Below, piece by piece: positions 27,250 to 35,458 of a stretch of DNA of 42,920 bases (within the stretch, counting starts at the first letter, position 1; each line of letters starts with the position of its first letter). Origin of the DNA: Myxococcota bacterium (GTDB lineage: Bacteria > Myxococcota_A > Bradymonadia > UBA7976 > UBA1532); NCBI GenBank assembly GCA_023150895.1, contig JAKLJY010000062.1, positions 1-42,920 on the forward strand. The letters run 5' to 3'. The position numbers and the translations under genes were made by a program. The notes under the pieces are model-generated. The model had not been told where the DNA came from. It did not search any database and saw only the letters and a list, made by a program, of their open reading frames with translations.

Positions 27250-27546
27250 ATGTCGACGCCGCCCCTCAACGACGAAGAGAAGCTCCTCGCCCTCCTCAAC
27301 GAGGTCCACCGTTTCCCCATGGTCTACGACGTCCGGGTCATCTGCGTGACCGAGACGGCGGCGTGGCTCGCCGACCGCCTGCTCGCCGAGACGGGCCTGA
27401 GCTTCACGGAGCCCCCCAAACAGCGCGTCAGCGGCGGTGGCAAGTACGTCAGCGTGCAGATGCAGCTTCAGGTGCAGGTGCCCGACGACGTCGTGCGCAC
27501 CTATCGCATCATCCGCACCTTCGAGGGCGTCAAGACGTTCTTCTGA
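27250..27546 (+). CDS. DUF493 (YbeD/UPF0250-like) protein
   Basis: A 98-residue cytoplasmic protein. After a short charged lead the order FPMVYDVRVICVT, a helix, GGKYVSVQMQLQVQVPDDVVRTYRIIRTFEGVKTFF matches the ACT-like DUF493 fold (E. coli YbeD: FP..(F/Y).yKv.g ... sv....kG.y.Sv.v......e.....Y..l......v...l). The ATG at 27250 was preferred over the ATG at 27172 because family members start just ahead of the conserved FP. In E. coli ybeD sits by lipB; no lipoate gene is here. Its biochemical role is not established. The 103-base gap to the preceding lipoprotein gene shows no clear promoter. Confidence 0.82.
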   Translation: MSTPPLNDEEKLLALLNEVHRFPMVYDVRVICVTETAAWLADRLLAETGLSFTEPPKQRVSGGGKYVSVQMQLQVQVPDDVVRTYRIIRTFEGVKTFF

Positions 27547-27547
27547 G

Positions 27548-27570
27548 GCGCCCCGGTGCGCCGGGGGCGC
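27548..27570. terminator. Candidate bidirectional terminator hairpin
   Basis: The 25-base gap between two converging genes is almost entirely a GC hairpin: GCGCCCCGG (27548-27556), loop TGCG, CCGGGGGCGC (27561-27570), with one bulged G. There is no T-run on either side, so termination efficiency is uncertain. Confidence 0.5.
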
Positions 27571-27571
27571 G

Positions 27572-30142
27572 TCAACGCGGGGGCCAGTCGAACTGCTGCG
27601 CGCCGGGGCCCCGCTCGAGACGGCCGCCGGCCCCCTCGCCGCCGTGGGCCTCGAAAACATACCCCGTGAAGTGATCGCCCTCGAGCGTGATCTGCCCGGC
27701 ATCGTGGTCCACGGTGATCACCGTGCCCCCGAGCGTCTCGAAGCGCACCGTGCCCTCTCCGGGGTACACGCGCACGGTCAACACACCGGGATCGTCGGCG
27801 TAGCTGTCGACGTCCGGGTCCGTCGCGGTCGCGAGGGTGTCCACCGTCTCGCGCAGCAGCGGAATCACGGCCCCCGCGCGGACGTAGAGCGAGATGCGGT
27901 CGAACGGAACGTCGCGCTCGACGACGGTCGGCCCCTCGACGGTCTCGCCGGTGAACCAGTCGAAGAAGCGCCCCGCGGGCAGGACGTGCGCGACGTGCCC
28001 GCCGGCATCCGTCGCGGGGGCGACGTACAGCGCGTCGCCGAGACGGTACTGCGTCGCCGGGTGGACACCGAGCTCGGGGTGCGCGAGCCCGAGCGGCGTC
28101 GTGACCGGGTGTCCCGTCTCATGCGCCGCCTCGTTGAACGGGTGACGATAGGCATGCAGGCGGACGTAGAGGCGGGCGAACTGCCGATAGATCGCGAGCG
28201 TCTCGGCGTCGAACCGGCTCTCCACCGGGTCGTCGCGGCCGGTGTCATAGGGCTCGAAATCCCAGGGGTTGTGATGCTCGCTCCCGCCGGTCTGCATGAC
28301 GCTGCCCAGGGCGGCGTAGGCCGTCCAGCGCAAGAAGACGTCCTTTGGGGCGCGGCCGTGACGGTACCCGCCCGTGTCCGAGGCGTAGAACGGATACCCC
28401 GAGGCCGAGAGCGAAAGACCACCGGCGATGGCGGCGGGCAATCCGCCGACGTGTCGCCCCTCGAGGTGCGCCTCGAAGCCATTACACAAGTCCCCGGGCC
28501 AGATGGTCGTCGTCAGCGTCTGATCGCCGTAGGTGCCCGCGCGGGAGAGAATGAAGTTGCGGCCGTCGCCGCCCGTCAGCTCGGCGAAGGGCCGGTGGTA
28601 GTAGGGCGCGATGCCATGGTGCATCGTGCGTTCCGTCTCGCCGTTGTGGAAGTCGAAGGACAGCGCCGTGCTGCCCGCGCCAATCTGAATGTCCTCGCCG
28701 AAGTCGAGCTTGAAGCCCTCGGCCCCGAGATCGGTGATACGACGAATGACATCGGTGAAAAAGGCCGTCGCGGCGGGGTTGGTCAGATCCACGAAGTCCG
28801 CCTCGTTGAACGGCTTCGGCCAGCCCTCGGGCATGCGCACGAACCAGCCGTTGTCCGCCGCCGTCTGCCAGAGCTCGCCCGTCGCCGGCTCGAGGTAGGG
28901 CGAGGCCCAGACGGCGAATCGCAGGCCGGCGGCATGGACCGCCGCCACCAGACCCTCCGGATCGGGGAACTTCTCGGGGTCCATCACGAATGTATTGATG
29001 CCCGTCGCCCAGGGGCGGTCGAGCCACATCCCGGACATCGGCAGGTCGTGTTCGCGCAGCGCCCGCAAGTCGTCGTACACCTGCGCCTGATCCCGGTTCT
29101 CGTTGCGCCAGATCCACCCGCCGAAGGCCCACTCGGCGGGGCGCGCCGGGCGACCGGTCTGTTCCACGTAGTGCTGCAGCACGTCGACGGGCGTGTCGGA
29201 CCCATACAGATGAAACCGCAGCCGCCGGGCCTCGAAGGTGACCTGAATGCGCTCGGGGTCCGTGTCGGCGACGTCGAACAGACCGGCGTGGCGGTCCTCG
29301 ACGAACAGACCCCAGCCGCCGGTGCCCAGAAGTAGCGGAATCGCGACGTGATACTCGGTGTAGAGACCCTCGCTGTCCAGCGTCGGTCCGATGTGCATGG
29401 GGCGCGAGCGGCCGCGGTGCTCCGGTGTGTCGAAGAGTTCGCCGAGGCCGTAGTACGCCTCGCCGGCCGGGGCGTCGAGCGAGAGGCGCAGTTGCACGAG
29501 TGTCTCCGTGCCCGACCCCTCGGGGGTCAGCTCGAACGTGAAGCGCCCCTCCGCGTCGGTCGTCGCCGTCAGGGTGGCCGTGAGCCCGTCGGCGCCCGTC
29601 AGCGGGATGCGGCCCGCCGCATCGGGGGCGCCCGCGACGTCGAGGGCATGCCACTCGACCCGCGCGACGCGGGGATTCGCCGGGTCGAAGAAGCGCGTGC
29701 GGTCGGCCGCTTCGGCGGCGCTCGCGGCGTGCCCCGTTTCGAGGCCGCGGACGCGCGCGAGCGGTACGTCGTCCCGGGTGAGCACGAGGCCCATCGGCGC
29801 GAGGACGTCGAGGCGGTAGCGACCGGCGGTCAGCGCGCCGACCACCCCGGGGGCACCGGCGTCGGCGTCGGCATCGGGATCGCCCTCGGCCGTGGCGTCC
29901 TTTTCGGCTGGCACGGCCGCGTCCGGTTCGACGGCCGGGCGCGTCGCGTCGGCGCCCGGTTCACCCGCCGGGCGCGTCGCGTCGGCGTCGGGCCCGACCA
30001 CCGGGGCGGTCGAAGAGCCCGCGTCGTCGCAGGCGACGGCGAAGGGCGCGAGAAGCGCCGAGAGGAGACCCGGACGGAAGAGCTTTCGGGTGGCGGGCGT
30101 GCATCGCATGGGCGCGACGCTATCACGCCGTTCGCCCGGCAT
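27572..30142 (-). CDS. GH31-family alpha-glycosidase, lipoprotein
   Basis: An 856-residue glycoside hydrolase of family 31 with a lipobox (F-A-V-A-C38) and an Ala/Asp/Pro linker. The N-terminal beta-sandwich (about 110-350) carries LGELFDTPEHRGR. The TIM barrel has 'EWAFGGWIWRNENRDQ', nucleophile D480 in GFKLDFGED (as FKTDFGER in YicI) and likely acid/base D551 in IWPGDL. A C-terminal beta domain follows. GH31 enzymes cut alpha-glucosides, alpha-xylosides or sulfoquinovosides; the KLDFGE form resembles YicI/YihQ-type members, but substrate cannot be read from sequence. The ATG at 30142 overlaps the upstream stop (TGATG) and would be coupled; the ATG at 30109 is a plausible alternative. As a lipoprotein it acts in the periplasm or at the cell surface. 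Confidence 0.88.
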   Translation of the reverse strand: MPGERRDSVAPMRCTPATRKLFRPGLLSALLAPFAVACDDAGSSTAPVVGPDADATRPAGEPGADATRPAVEPDAAVPAEKDATAEGDPDADADAGAPGVVGALTAGRYRLDVLAPMGLVLTRDDVPLARVRGLETGHAASAAEAADRTRFFDPANPRVARVEWHALDVAGAPDAAGRIPLTGADGLTATLTATTDAEGRFTFELTPEGSGTETLVQLRLSLDAPAGEAYYGLGELFDTPEHRGRSRPMHIGPTLDSEGLYTEYHVAIPLLLGTGGWGLFVEDRHAGLFDVADTDPERIQVTFEARRLRFHLYGSDTPVDVLQHYVEQTGRPARPAEWAFGGWIWRNENRDQAQVYDDLRALREHDLPMSGMWLDRPWATGINTFVMDPEKFPDPEGLVAAVHAAGLRFAVWASPYLEPATGELWQTAADNGWFVRMPEGWPKPFNEADFVDLTNPAATAFFTDVIRRITDLGAEGFKLDFGEDIQIGAGSTALSFDFHNGETERTMHHGIAPYYHRPFAELTGGDGRNFILSRAGTYGDQTLTTTIWPGDLCNGFEAHLEGRHVGGLPAAIAGGLSLSASGYPFYASDTGGYRHGRAPKDVFLRWTAYAALGSVMQTGGSEHHNPWDFEPYDTGRDDPVESRFDAETLAIYRQFARLYVRLHAYRHPFNEAAHETGHPVTTPLGLAHPELGVHPATQYRLGDALYVAPATDAGGHVAHVLPAGRFFDWFTGETVEGPTVVERDVPFDRISLYVRAGAVIPLLRETVDTLATATDPDVDSYADDPGVLTVRVYPGEGTVRFETLGGTVITVDHDAGQITLEGDHFTGYVFEAHGGEGAGGRLERGPGAQQFDWPPR

Positions 30143-31359
30143 CACGGACCGCGCGGTGCGGTTCGCCAGGTGTCGTAGGCGTCGAGCACGGCCGCGTGGA
30201 GCAACTCCGCGATGCGTTCGTACCCCCCGCGCGTCAGGTGCACGCCGTCTTTCTGTGCCAGCGCCTGCCGTTTCCACGTGCGGATGCTGCCCGGGCCGCC
30301 CATGGCCGCGCGGGCGTCGAAGAACGCGCAGCCGTGCGCCGCCGCCTGCGCTCGCTGCACGTCGATGACCGCGTCCGTCAGGGCGGGCGCACGCCGGCCC
30401 TTGAGCAGGTCGAACGGGCCGGTGACCAGGCAGTCGGCGCCGGGGGCGGCGCCCTTCAGTGTCCGAAGCACGGCGACGAGCTGCGCGGTATAGGCCTCGA
30501 GGGACAGATTGCGGTCGTAGAGTTCGTTCGTGCCATAACTGACGACGATGAGGTCGCTCGCGAGCCGGCCGAGCACGCGGCCGAGCGCGTCCGGGTCCTG
30601 TCTGAGCAATGCGCGGGCCTGCGCCCCGTTGACACCGAGGGCGTCCCAGATGGCCCCTTCGCTGCGTTCGAGCGAAAACCCGATGAGACGGACCTCGCGG
30701 TCGGGCGGGCCGACGAGGGGGCGCACCGTGACCTGATGCGGCCCGTCGGAGAGCTCGAAGCGGCGAGCGTCCGGCTCGGGCCACGGCCCCCGGGTGCCGA
30801 CGCGGCCGAGCAACACACCTTCGCCCGCGTCGTCGGCGCGCACCTCGAAACAGCCGCCGTTGGCCTGCCGCACGAAGAAGACGTCGAGCACGCTGAAGGT
30901 GCGCCCGAAGTCGCCCTTACCCGGTGTCCCGACGGTGACGCTCGCCGACGGATCCGCGCTCGCGACGCCGCAGGTCGACGGTCCGAGGCGACCGTCGTCG
31001 AAGCCTTCGGACTTGAGATCCACGCGCCACGGGCCGCTCATGTCCGTTCGCACGTGGTTCTGACCGGAGCCGCGCCAGGGCCGGCCGGCGAGGACGAACC
31101 CGCGACCGCCGTCCCCGAACCGTGACTGCATCAGCGTGCGCATGCGGCCGGACCACATGTCCGCGGCGATGTGCGAGTCACCGAGATGCGTCACCCGGAC
31201 GCGCCCGCTCGCCGGTCTCGCGTCCCGGCGGGCGAGGGCCGAGAAGAACCGCGAAAGCGCCGGGGCGCCCTCGATCGGGGTGCCCGCGGTTTGCGTTCGG
31301 GCCGGCACCGGCAAACAGAGGGTCACGCAGGCGGCGACGAGCAGAAAGAGGTGTCTCAT
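30142..31359 (-). CDS. Secreted SGNH/GDSL-family hydrolase
   Basis: A 405-residue exported esterase-type protein with a signal peptide (MRHLFLLVAACVTLCLPVPA). SGNH blocks are visible: THLG-D61-S62-HIAAD (nucleophilic Ser62), SYGTNELYD with the block III Gly-x-Asn, and DGVH (D371, H374) in block V. A beta insert with a few cysteines lies between blocks I and III (about 130-250), as in the two-domain SGNH esterases that deacetylate polysaccharide or peptidoglycan. Its start overlaps the upstream gene (ATGA) and its stop overlaps the GH31 start. Together these suggest removal of acyl groups from a glycan before or after GH31 cleavage; that link is inferred. Confidence 0.85.
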   Translation of the reverse strand: MRHLFLLVAACVTLCLPVPARTQTAGTPIEGAPALSRFFSALARRDARPASGRVRVTHLGDSHIAADMWSGRMRTLMQSRFGDGGRGFVLAGRPWRGSGQNHVRTDMSGPWRVDLKSEGFDDGRLGPSTCGVASADPSASVTVGTPGKGDFGRTFSVLDVFFVRQANGGCFEVRADDAGEGVLLGRVGTRGPWPEPDARRFELSDGPHQVTVRPLVGPPDREVRLIGFSLERSEGAIWDALGVNGAQARALLRQDPDALGRVLGRLASDLIVVSYGTNELYDRNLSLEAYTAQLVAVLRTLKGAAPGADCLVTGPFDLLKGRRAPALTDAVIDVQRAQAAAHGCAFFDARAAMGGPGSIRTWKRQALAQKDGVHLTRGGYERIAELLHAAVLDAYDTWRTAPRGP

Positions 31360-32930
31360 GGCAGGACACCGGAGACGTCGTGCAGGGGCAGCGGGCGCCC
31401 GCCACCGGGGCCGGCCGGTTCGCCCGCGACCCACAAGCGCAGGCCCGCGCCCGCCGGATCGGCCGGGTCCGCGTCGTCGACGGCGACGGCCACCGCCGGC
31501 AGCGCGCTGCGACCGGCCGTCGCGCCGGGCAGCCGGATCTCGACGGCCCACCCGCTCGCGCGCTGTTGCGCGAAGGCGCGGGCGCCGGGCAGGTCGTTCG
31601 TTTCGAGCCGGCCGTCGCGGTCCACGAAGAGGTCGCCCGTCTCCGTCAACACGCGCACGACGTCCCGGGGGGAGGGCTCGACGTCGCGCACGAGCACCGC
31701 GATGACCAGATCGCCACCCGCGCGACTGGCCGCCGCCGCCGCCGAGAGATCCGTCGGGCCCGCCCACGCCCGACCGGCCTCGACGAGGCGACACAACGCG
31801 GTGCCCGGTTCGAGCGCGTCGTGCGGCCACTCGGCGACGTCGCCGTCGGCGCGGACGGGGATCTGTCCGGCGGGCAGCAGGTCGAGGGGCAGGCCGCAGG
31901 CGGTCGTTGGCGCGAAGACGAGCCCGAGCCAGGGCAGCCACGGCGAACGCTCGTCGAGCCAGGTCAATCCGTCGAGGGCGGGCGCGGCGCCGATCTCCGT
32001 CGGTGGCAGGCCGTTGCGGGCCAGACGCACGGGAAACGCCACACAGGGGTCGGCCAGCGCGAGGGGATCCTCCGTGGCCCGCGGCTGGGGGGCGGCCTCA
32101 CCGACGAGCTCGAGCGTGCCCATGCCACCGGGCAGCGGCCGACGGTCGATGACACCGGGGGGCAGTTCGGCGGGACCGGCGGCGCCGCTCGTCGGCGTCG
32201 CGCGCAGGGGCAGCGCCTGCACCCGGTCGGCGCACGCGGGCTCGGCGCCGGCGGCCAGAAGATACCCGCGTTCGGCGCCCCCGGGGCCGTGCAGCGGCAG
32301 TCGGCCGGCGGGGCGGGTCAGGCAGGGATCGAACACGAACGGGACGTGGGCCGCCACCCAGGACAGCGCGGCGCCCGCGCCCGGCGGCGTCCCTGGCTGC
32401 GGCGCGCCGGTCACCGAGAAGGCGCGGCCTTCGACCACGGTACGGCGGCCGCCGTCGCGTGCGAGCAAGCGTTGCAGGTGCAGCGTCGTCAGGCGATCCC
32501 CATCGAATTGCAGCAGCGCGTGTTCGTCGACGAGGGCCTCGCCGGGGGCGGGCCAGGGGTCGGGTGCGGGGCCGGCCGGTTGCCACCGCCGGTCGGGGCT
32601 GCGCACCTGCTCCCAGACCGTCCGGCGGCTGGCCGGGGCGGGCAGGCCGGCGGCGCGGGCCCCGGGCCGGAACGCCTCGGCTCGGGAGCGCAGGCGCACG
32701 AGTGCCCCCTCGGGCGTCACCGTCACGAGGCCCGGGGCGTCGTAGAGCGTCCCGGCGGCGGTGTCGACGAGATACGTCCGCCCGTCGCCCCAGAAGACGC
32801 CGTAGGGGCTCGGTGGCGGGCCGGAGGCGTCGGCGAGCCCGGGGGCACACAGGAATGCCGTGGCCGCGGCGAGGGCCGTCAGCGGGGCGCCGGGGCGCAG
32901 ACTCGGGGCAAAGGGCGGGGGACCGGACAC
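31356..32930 (-). CDS. Secreted protein with CBM9-like C-terminal domain
   Basis: A 524-residue protein with a signal peptide (LTALAAATAFLCAPGLADA). Residues 30-340 are not recognised. About 355-500 has a family-9 carbohydrate-binding-like outline: 'RADGDVAEWPHDA', 'AGGDLVIAVLVRDVEPSP', 'VRVLTETGDLFVDRDGR', 'GWAVEIRLPG'; this is moderate-confidence fold recognition from motifs. The frame is open upstream, but the GTG at 32930 gives the signal peptide and the upstream part is antisense to the next gene. It is the first gene of the three-gene operon, overlapping the SGNH gene by 4 bases, and may bring the enzymes to a glycan. Confidence 0.65.
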   Translation of the reverse strand: MSGPPPFAPSLRPGAPLTALAAATAFLCAPGLADASGPPPSPYGVFWGDGRTYLVDTAAGTLYDAPGLVTVTPEGALVRLRSRAEAFRPGARAAGLPAPASRRTVWEQVRSPDRRWQPAGPAPDPWPAPGEALVDEHALLQFDGDRLTTLHLQRLLARDGGRRTVVEGRAFSVTGAPQPGTPPGAGAALSWVAAHVPFVFDPCLTRPAGRLPLHGPGGAERGYLLAAGAEPACADRVQALPLRATPTSGAAGPAELPPGVIDRRPLPGGMGTLELVGEAAPQPRATEDPLALADPCVAFPVRLARNGLPPTEIGAAPALDGLTWLDERSPWLPWLGLVFAPTTACGLPLDLLPAGQIPVRADGDVAEWPHDALEPGTALCRLVEAGRAWAGPTDLSAAAAASRAGGDLVIAVLVRDVEPSPRDVVRVLTETGDLFVDRDGRLETNDLPGARAFAQQRASGWAVEIRLPGATAGRSALPAVAVAVDDADPADPAGAGLRLWVAGEPAGPGGGRPLPLHDVSGVLP

Positions 32931-32967
32931 GGGGCGAACGTACCACGGATTCCCGTCGATGCGTCCC

Positions 32968-33002
32968 GTCGGGCGGTCGGGCGGTCGGGCCGTCGGGCGG
33001 TC
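32968..33002. repeat. Four tandem 8-base units in the intergenic region
   Basis: GTCGGGCG is repeated at 32968, 32976, 32984 (last base changed to C) and 32992, with a partial fifth unit. It sits 38 bases upstream of the glycan-operon start (minus) and 42 upstream of the small secreted protein (plus), so it could affect both, or simply be slippage. Confidence 0.8.
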
Positions 33003-33044
33003 CGCCGGTTGCCCCGAACGCGGCCGTGACGTAGCATCGACGTC

Positions 33045-33386
33045 ATGCGTTTCGCTCTGCAGACCCTCGCCGCGACTGCTTGCCTGACTTCGCTCGGTGT
33101 CTCTGCCCACGCCGCGGACCCGCCGGCGCCGGGCTCGGTCGCCGCCCCACCGACGGCCCGCCCGGCCGGCCCGGAGACGCTGAAGCAGCGTCAGGAGACG
33201 GTCGAGGGCATGATCAAGGCCGGGCCCCAGCACCTCAGCGTGCAGCAGGCGCGGGCGCTCGGCCGGCCGAAGTATCTCTTCGGACCCGATGGCACGTTCG
33301 CCCCGCCTCCGGCGGCCCGACCCGATGCGTTCGCGGACGCGCCGCCGCTGTGGCAGGCCCTCAACGGGTGGCGACGCCCGCGCTGA
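33045..33386 (+). CDS. Small secreted protein, function unknown
   Basis: A 113-residue protein with a good signal peptide (MRFALQTLAATACLTSLGVSAHA). The mature part has a Pro/Ala linker, a predicted helix 'LKQRQETVEGMIKAGPQHLSVQQARALGR' and a Pro/Ala-rich end. No family is recognised. Its last 26 bases overlap the end of the converging Nudix-MBL gene, so it could be a pseudo-extension, but the signal peptide and start position argue for a real gene. Confidence 0.55.
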   Translation: MRFALQTLAATACLTSLGVSAHAADPPAPGSVAAPPTARPAGPETLKQRQETVEGMIKAGPQHLSVQQARALGRPKYLFGPDGTFAPPPAARPDAFADAPPLWQALNGWRRPR

Positions 33387-34767
33387 CGCCGTCGACGACC
33401 GCCGACCACGTCGCCGCGTGGTCGACCGAGACGCGCCCTTCGGCCTGTAGTTTCACGAGGTGCGCCCGCAGGGACATCCGCGCGATGGGCATGACCCCCG
33501 GCGCGACGTCCGAATACACCCGCGGCAGCAGCGCCTCGAGGTCCGCGGGACCGACCGAAAGAGCCTCGACGATGCGCCCCTCGCGCCACAGGCGGTGCTG
33601 GATGTACTCGGTCAGCTTCTCGCGCGCGCCCCCGATGACACCGCCATGCGCCGGGAGCAGGGCGGTGCAATCGAGCGCCCGCACCCGTGCGAGCGCGGCG
33701 AGGTAGTCGGCCATCGACCCCTCGTCCGGATCGACCAGAATGGTGCCGATGCCGGCGACGAGGTCCCCGACGAGGGCCGTCCGGGTGCCGGGCTCGAGGA
33801 GAACCACATGCCCGGGGGCGTGCCCGGGGGTCGCGACCACGGTCAGGGCAGTGTCGCCCGCCGGAACCCGCTCGCCGTCCAGAAGGACCCCCTCCGCCGG
33901 GAACGGCAGGCGCGCCGCCGCGTCCGGGTGGGCGAGAATGCGGGCGTCGAACCGGGCCGAGACGGCGGGGGCGGCGGCGATGTGATCGTGATGCGCATGC
34001 GTCAGCACCACGGCCTCGACCCGGGCGCCGCCTGCACAGCGCGCGTCCAGATACTCCAGCAGCGCGGCCTGCTCCCCCGGGTCGGGCGACGCGGGATCGA
34101 CCACCACCAGGCGCTCGCGGCCCACGACGTAGGCGTTGGTGTGCGTCGCCGGGGGCAGCGTCGGCGTGCGGAGCGGAAACAGCGTCACGTCGGGCCGCAC
34201 CCGCGCGAACCGGGGCGGCACGCCATGGGACCACGGACCCGCCAGCGCCCGCGCGGGCAGCGTCTCGAATCCGCGGGCGAGCGCCCCGAGCAAGAACTGC
34301 GTCGGCGGGGCCAGCAGGAGGCGCCCGAGGGCCCAGTCGGCCAGCAGGTCGTCCGCCGTGCGCCAGGCGCACTCGACGAGCTCCACCCCGTCGACCCGCG
34401 GGTCGAGGGGTGTCCCCTCGGGCGAGGCGTACAGGAAGAAGTGCGTGTGCATCGGCGCGACGAGGTAGTCGGGCGTGCGCCAGTAGCCCAGCGGCACGAG
34501 GCGCGTCGGGTCGAGCGCCAGGCCGACCTCCTCCCACGTCTCGCGGACGACCGTCCGGACGGCGGCGTCCGGGGCCTCGCGGGGGCCATCGGCCGCATCG
34601 TGACGCCCGCCCGGGAACGCCCAGAAGCCGCTCATGAACGGGGCGCTCGGGCTGCGGCGCACGGCGAGGACGGCGGGGGGCGCGTCCGGCTCCGCGCCGG
34701 GCCGGCAGATCAGCACGCTCGCGGCGATCGGGATCAAGTGGGGCGACATCGGGCTTGCGGGATTCAT
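33361..34767 (-). CDS. Nudix hydrolase fused to LACTB2-like MBL-fold hydrolase
   Basis: A 468-residue fusion. Residues 10-165 form a Nudix domain with FWAFPGGR, an expanded Nudix loop and RE-TWEEVG (R75-G82). Residues 180-380 are a metallo-beta-lactamase fold with the binuclear zinc site H257-AH-H260-DH (THAHHDH), H316 (TPGH), D335 (VGD) and H374 (PAHG). Residues 385-445 look like the LACTB2-type winged helix. LACTB2 relatives are RNases or thioester/lactone-type hydrolases; Nudix domains cleave nucleoside-diphosphate compounds, often CoA or NADH. Why the two are fused is unclear; NUDT19-like Nudix boxes also carry insertions. The ATG at 34767 leaves a 94-base divergent gap; MSPHLIP at 34749 is an alternative start. 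Confidence 0.88.
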   Translation of the reverse strand: MNPASPMSPHLIPIAASVLICRPGAEPDAPPAVLAVRRSPSAPFMSGFWAFPGGRHDAADGPREAPDAAVRTVVRETWEEVGLALDPTRLVPLGYWRTPDYLVAPMHTHFFLYASPEGTPLDPRVDGVELVECAWRTADDLLADWALGRLLLAPPTQFLLGALARGFETLPARALAGPWSHGVPPRFARVRPDVTLFPLRTPTLPPATHTNAYVVGRERLVVVDPASPDPGEQAALLEYLDARCAGGARVEAVVLTHAHHDHIAAAPAVSARFDARILAHPDAAARLPFPAEGVLLDGERVPAGDTALTVVATPGHAPGHVVLLEPGTRTALVGDLVAGIGTILVDPDEGSMADYLAALARVRALDCTALLPAHGGVIGGAREKLTEYIQHRLWREGRIVEALSVGPADLEALLPRVYSDVAPGVMPIARMSLRAHLVKLQAEGRVSVDHAATWSAVVDGVSAGVATR

Positions 34768-34861
34768 CGGCCGAGAATATGCCGCAACTCGCGACGCGAA
34801 ATCCGGCAACATTCGCCGGTCGTCGGGGGTCGAACCGGATGTGAACGCCGGAGAGGACCCG

Positions 34862-35446
34862 ATGACGCACCGCCCGACGCCCGGAATCCTGCCGATGATC
34901 ACCACCGTCCCGCGACGATTCGAGACGCTGCTCGAGGCCGAGCCGATGGCCCCGGCGTTGATCCTCGTGCGGCCGGGTGCGCGCGACCGCGTGTGGATCC
35001 GGGCGGCCGTCGAGCACCGGGCCGTCCGGCTCGCCGGGGCGTTCGCGCGGGCGGGGCTGCCCGGTCAGGCGCGGGTCCGCTTCGCCGGGGCCGGCGCGCT
35101 CGACCGCCTGGCCGTCGCGTACTTTGCCCTCGCGACGGGCCGGGTCCTGCTCGACGACGGTGTCGACGATCCCGGCGCCTTCCTCGTCGACGACGATGCG
35201 CTGCGGGGCGCCGCCATCGCCGCCGAGCCCTACGCCCTTCGTACCGTGGTCCGTTCCTCGGACCCCGCCCTCGCACTGCCCGCCGTCCGCTCCCACGGCG
35301 ACGTCTTTCGGGCGGTGATGGCCGGGCATCCCTTCGACAGTGCGATCGGCCGCGCGATCGAGTCCCTCGCCCTCGGCGAGCCGCTCGTCATCGACGCCGG
35401 CGGGACGGAATCGACGGAGCTCCGGGCCCTCGTGTACGCGGCCTGA
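34862..35446 (+). CDS. Orphan protein, weak resemblance to the start of an AMP-binding domain
   Basis: A 194-residue cytoplasmic protein of unknown family. A GGAGAGGA about 7 bases before the ATG fixes the start at 34862. Part of it ('RLAGAFARAGLPGQARVRFAGAGALDRLAVAYFALATGRVLLDDG') echoes the first subdomain of acyl-CoA synthetases (LA..L...G...GDRV......N....AYLA.LRAGAV..PL), and the C-terminal 'LVIDAGGTESTELRALVYAA' is reminiscent of a truncated P-loop. No full adenylation motif exists, so it is either a degenerate remnant or a false resemblance. It converges on the SpoU gene with a 12-base gap. Codon use fits the neighbours. Confidence 0.6.
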   Translation: MTHRPTPGILPMITTVPRRFETLLEAEPMAPALILVRPGARDRVWIRAAVEHRAVRLAGAFARAGLPGQARVRFAGAGALDRLAVAYFALATGRVLLDDGVDDPGAFLVDDDALRGAAIAAEPYALRTVVRSSDPALALPAVRSHGDVFRAVMAGHPFDSAIGRAIESLALGEPLVIDAGGTESTELRALVYAA

Positions 35447-35458
35447 CGCTCGGGCGAA

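Noticed and set aside
23442-27320. A 1,292-residue minus-strand open frame opposite the pentapeptide region.
   Set aside because: It repeats with the pentapeptide code read backwards and has Arg-rich, domain-free content.
29158-29172. A parS-like half site (GTTCCACG) inside the GH31 gene.
   Set aside because: Only one arm is present; the second half does not form the palindrome.
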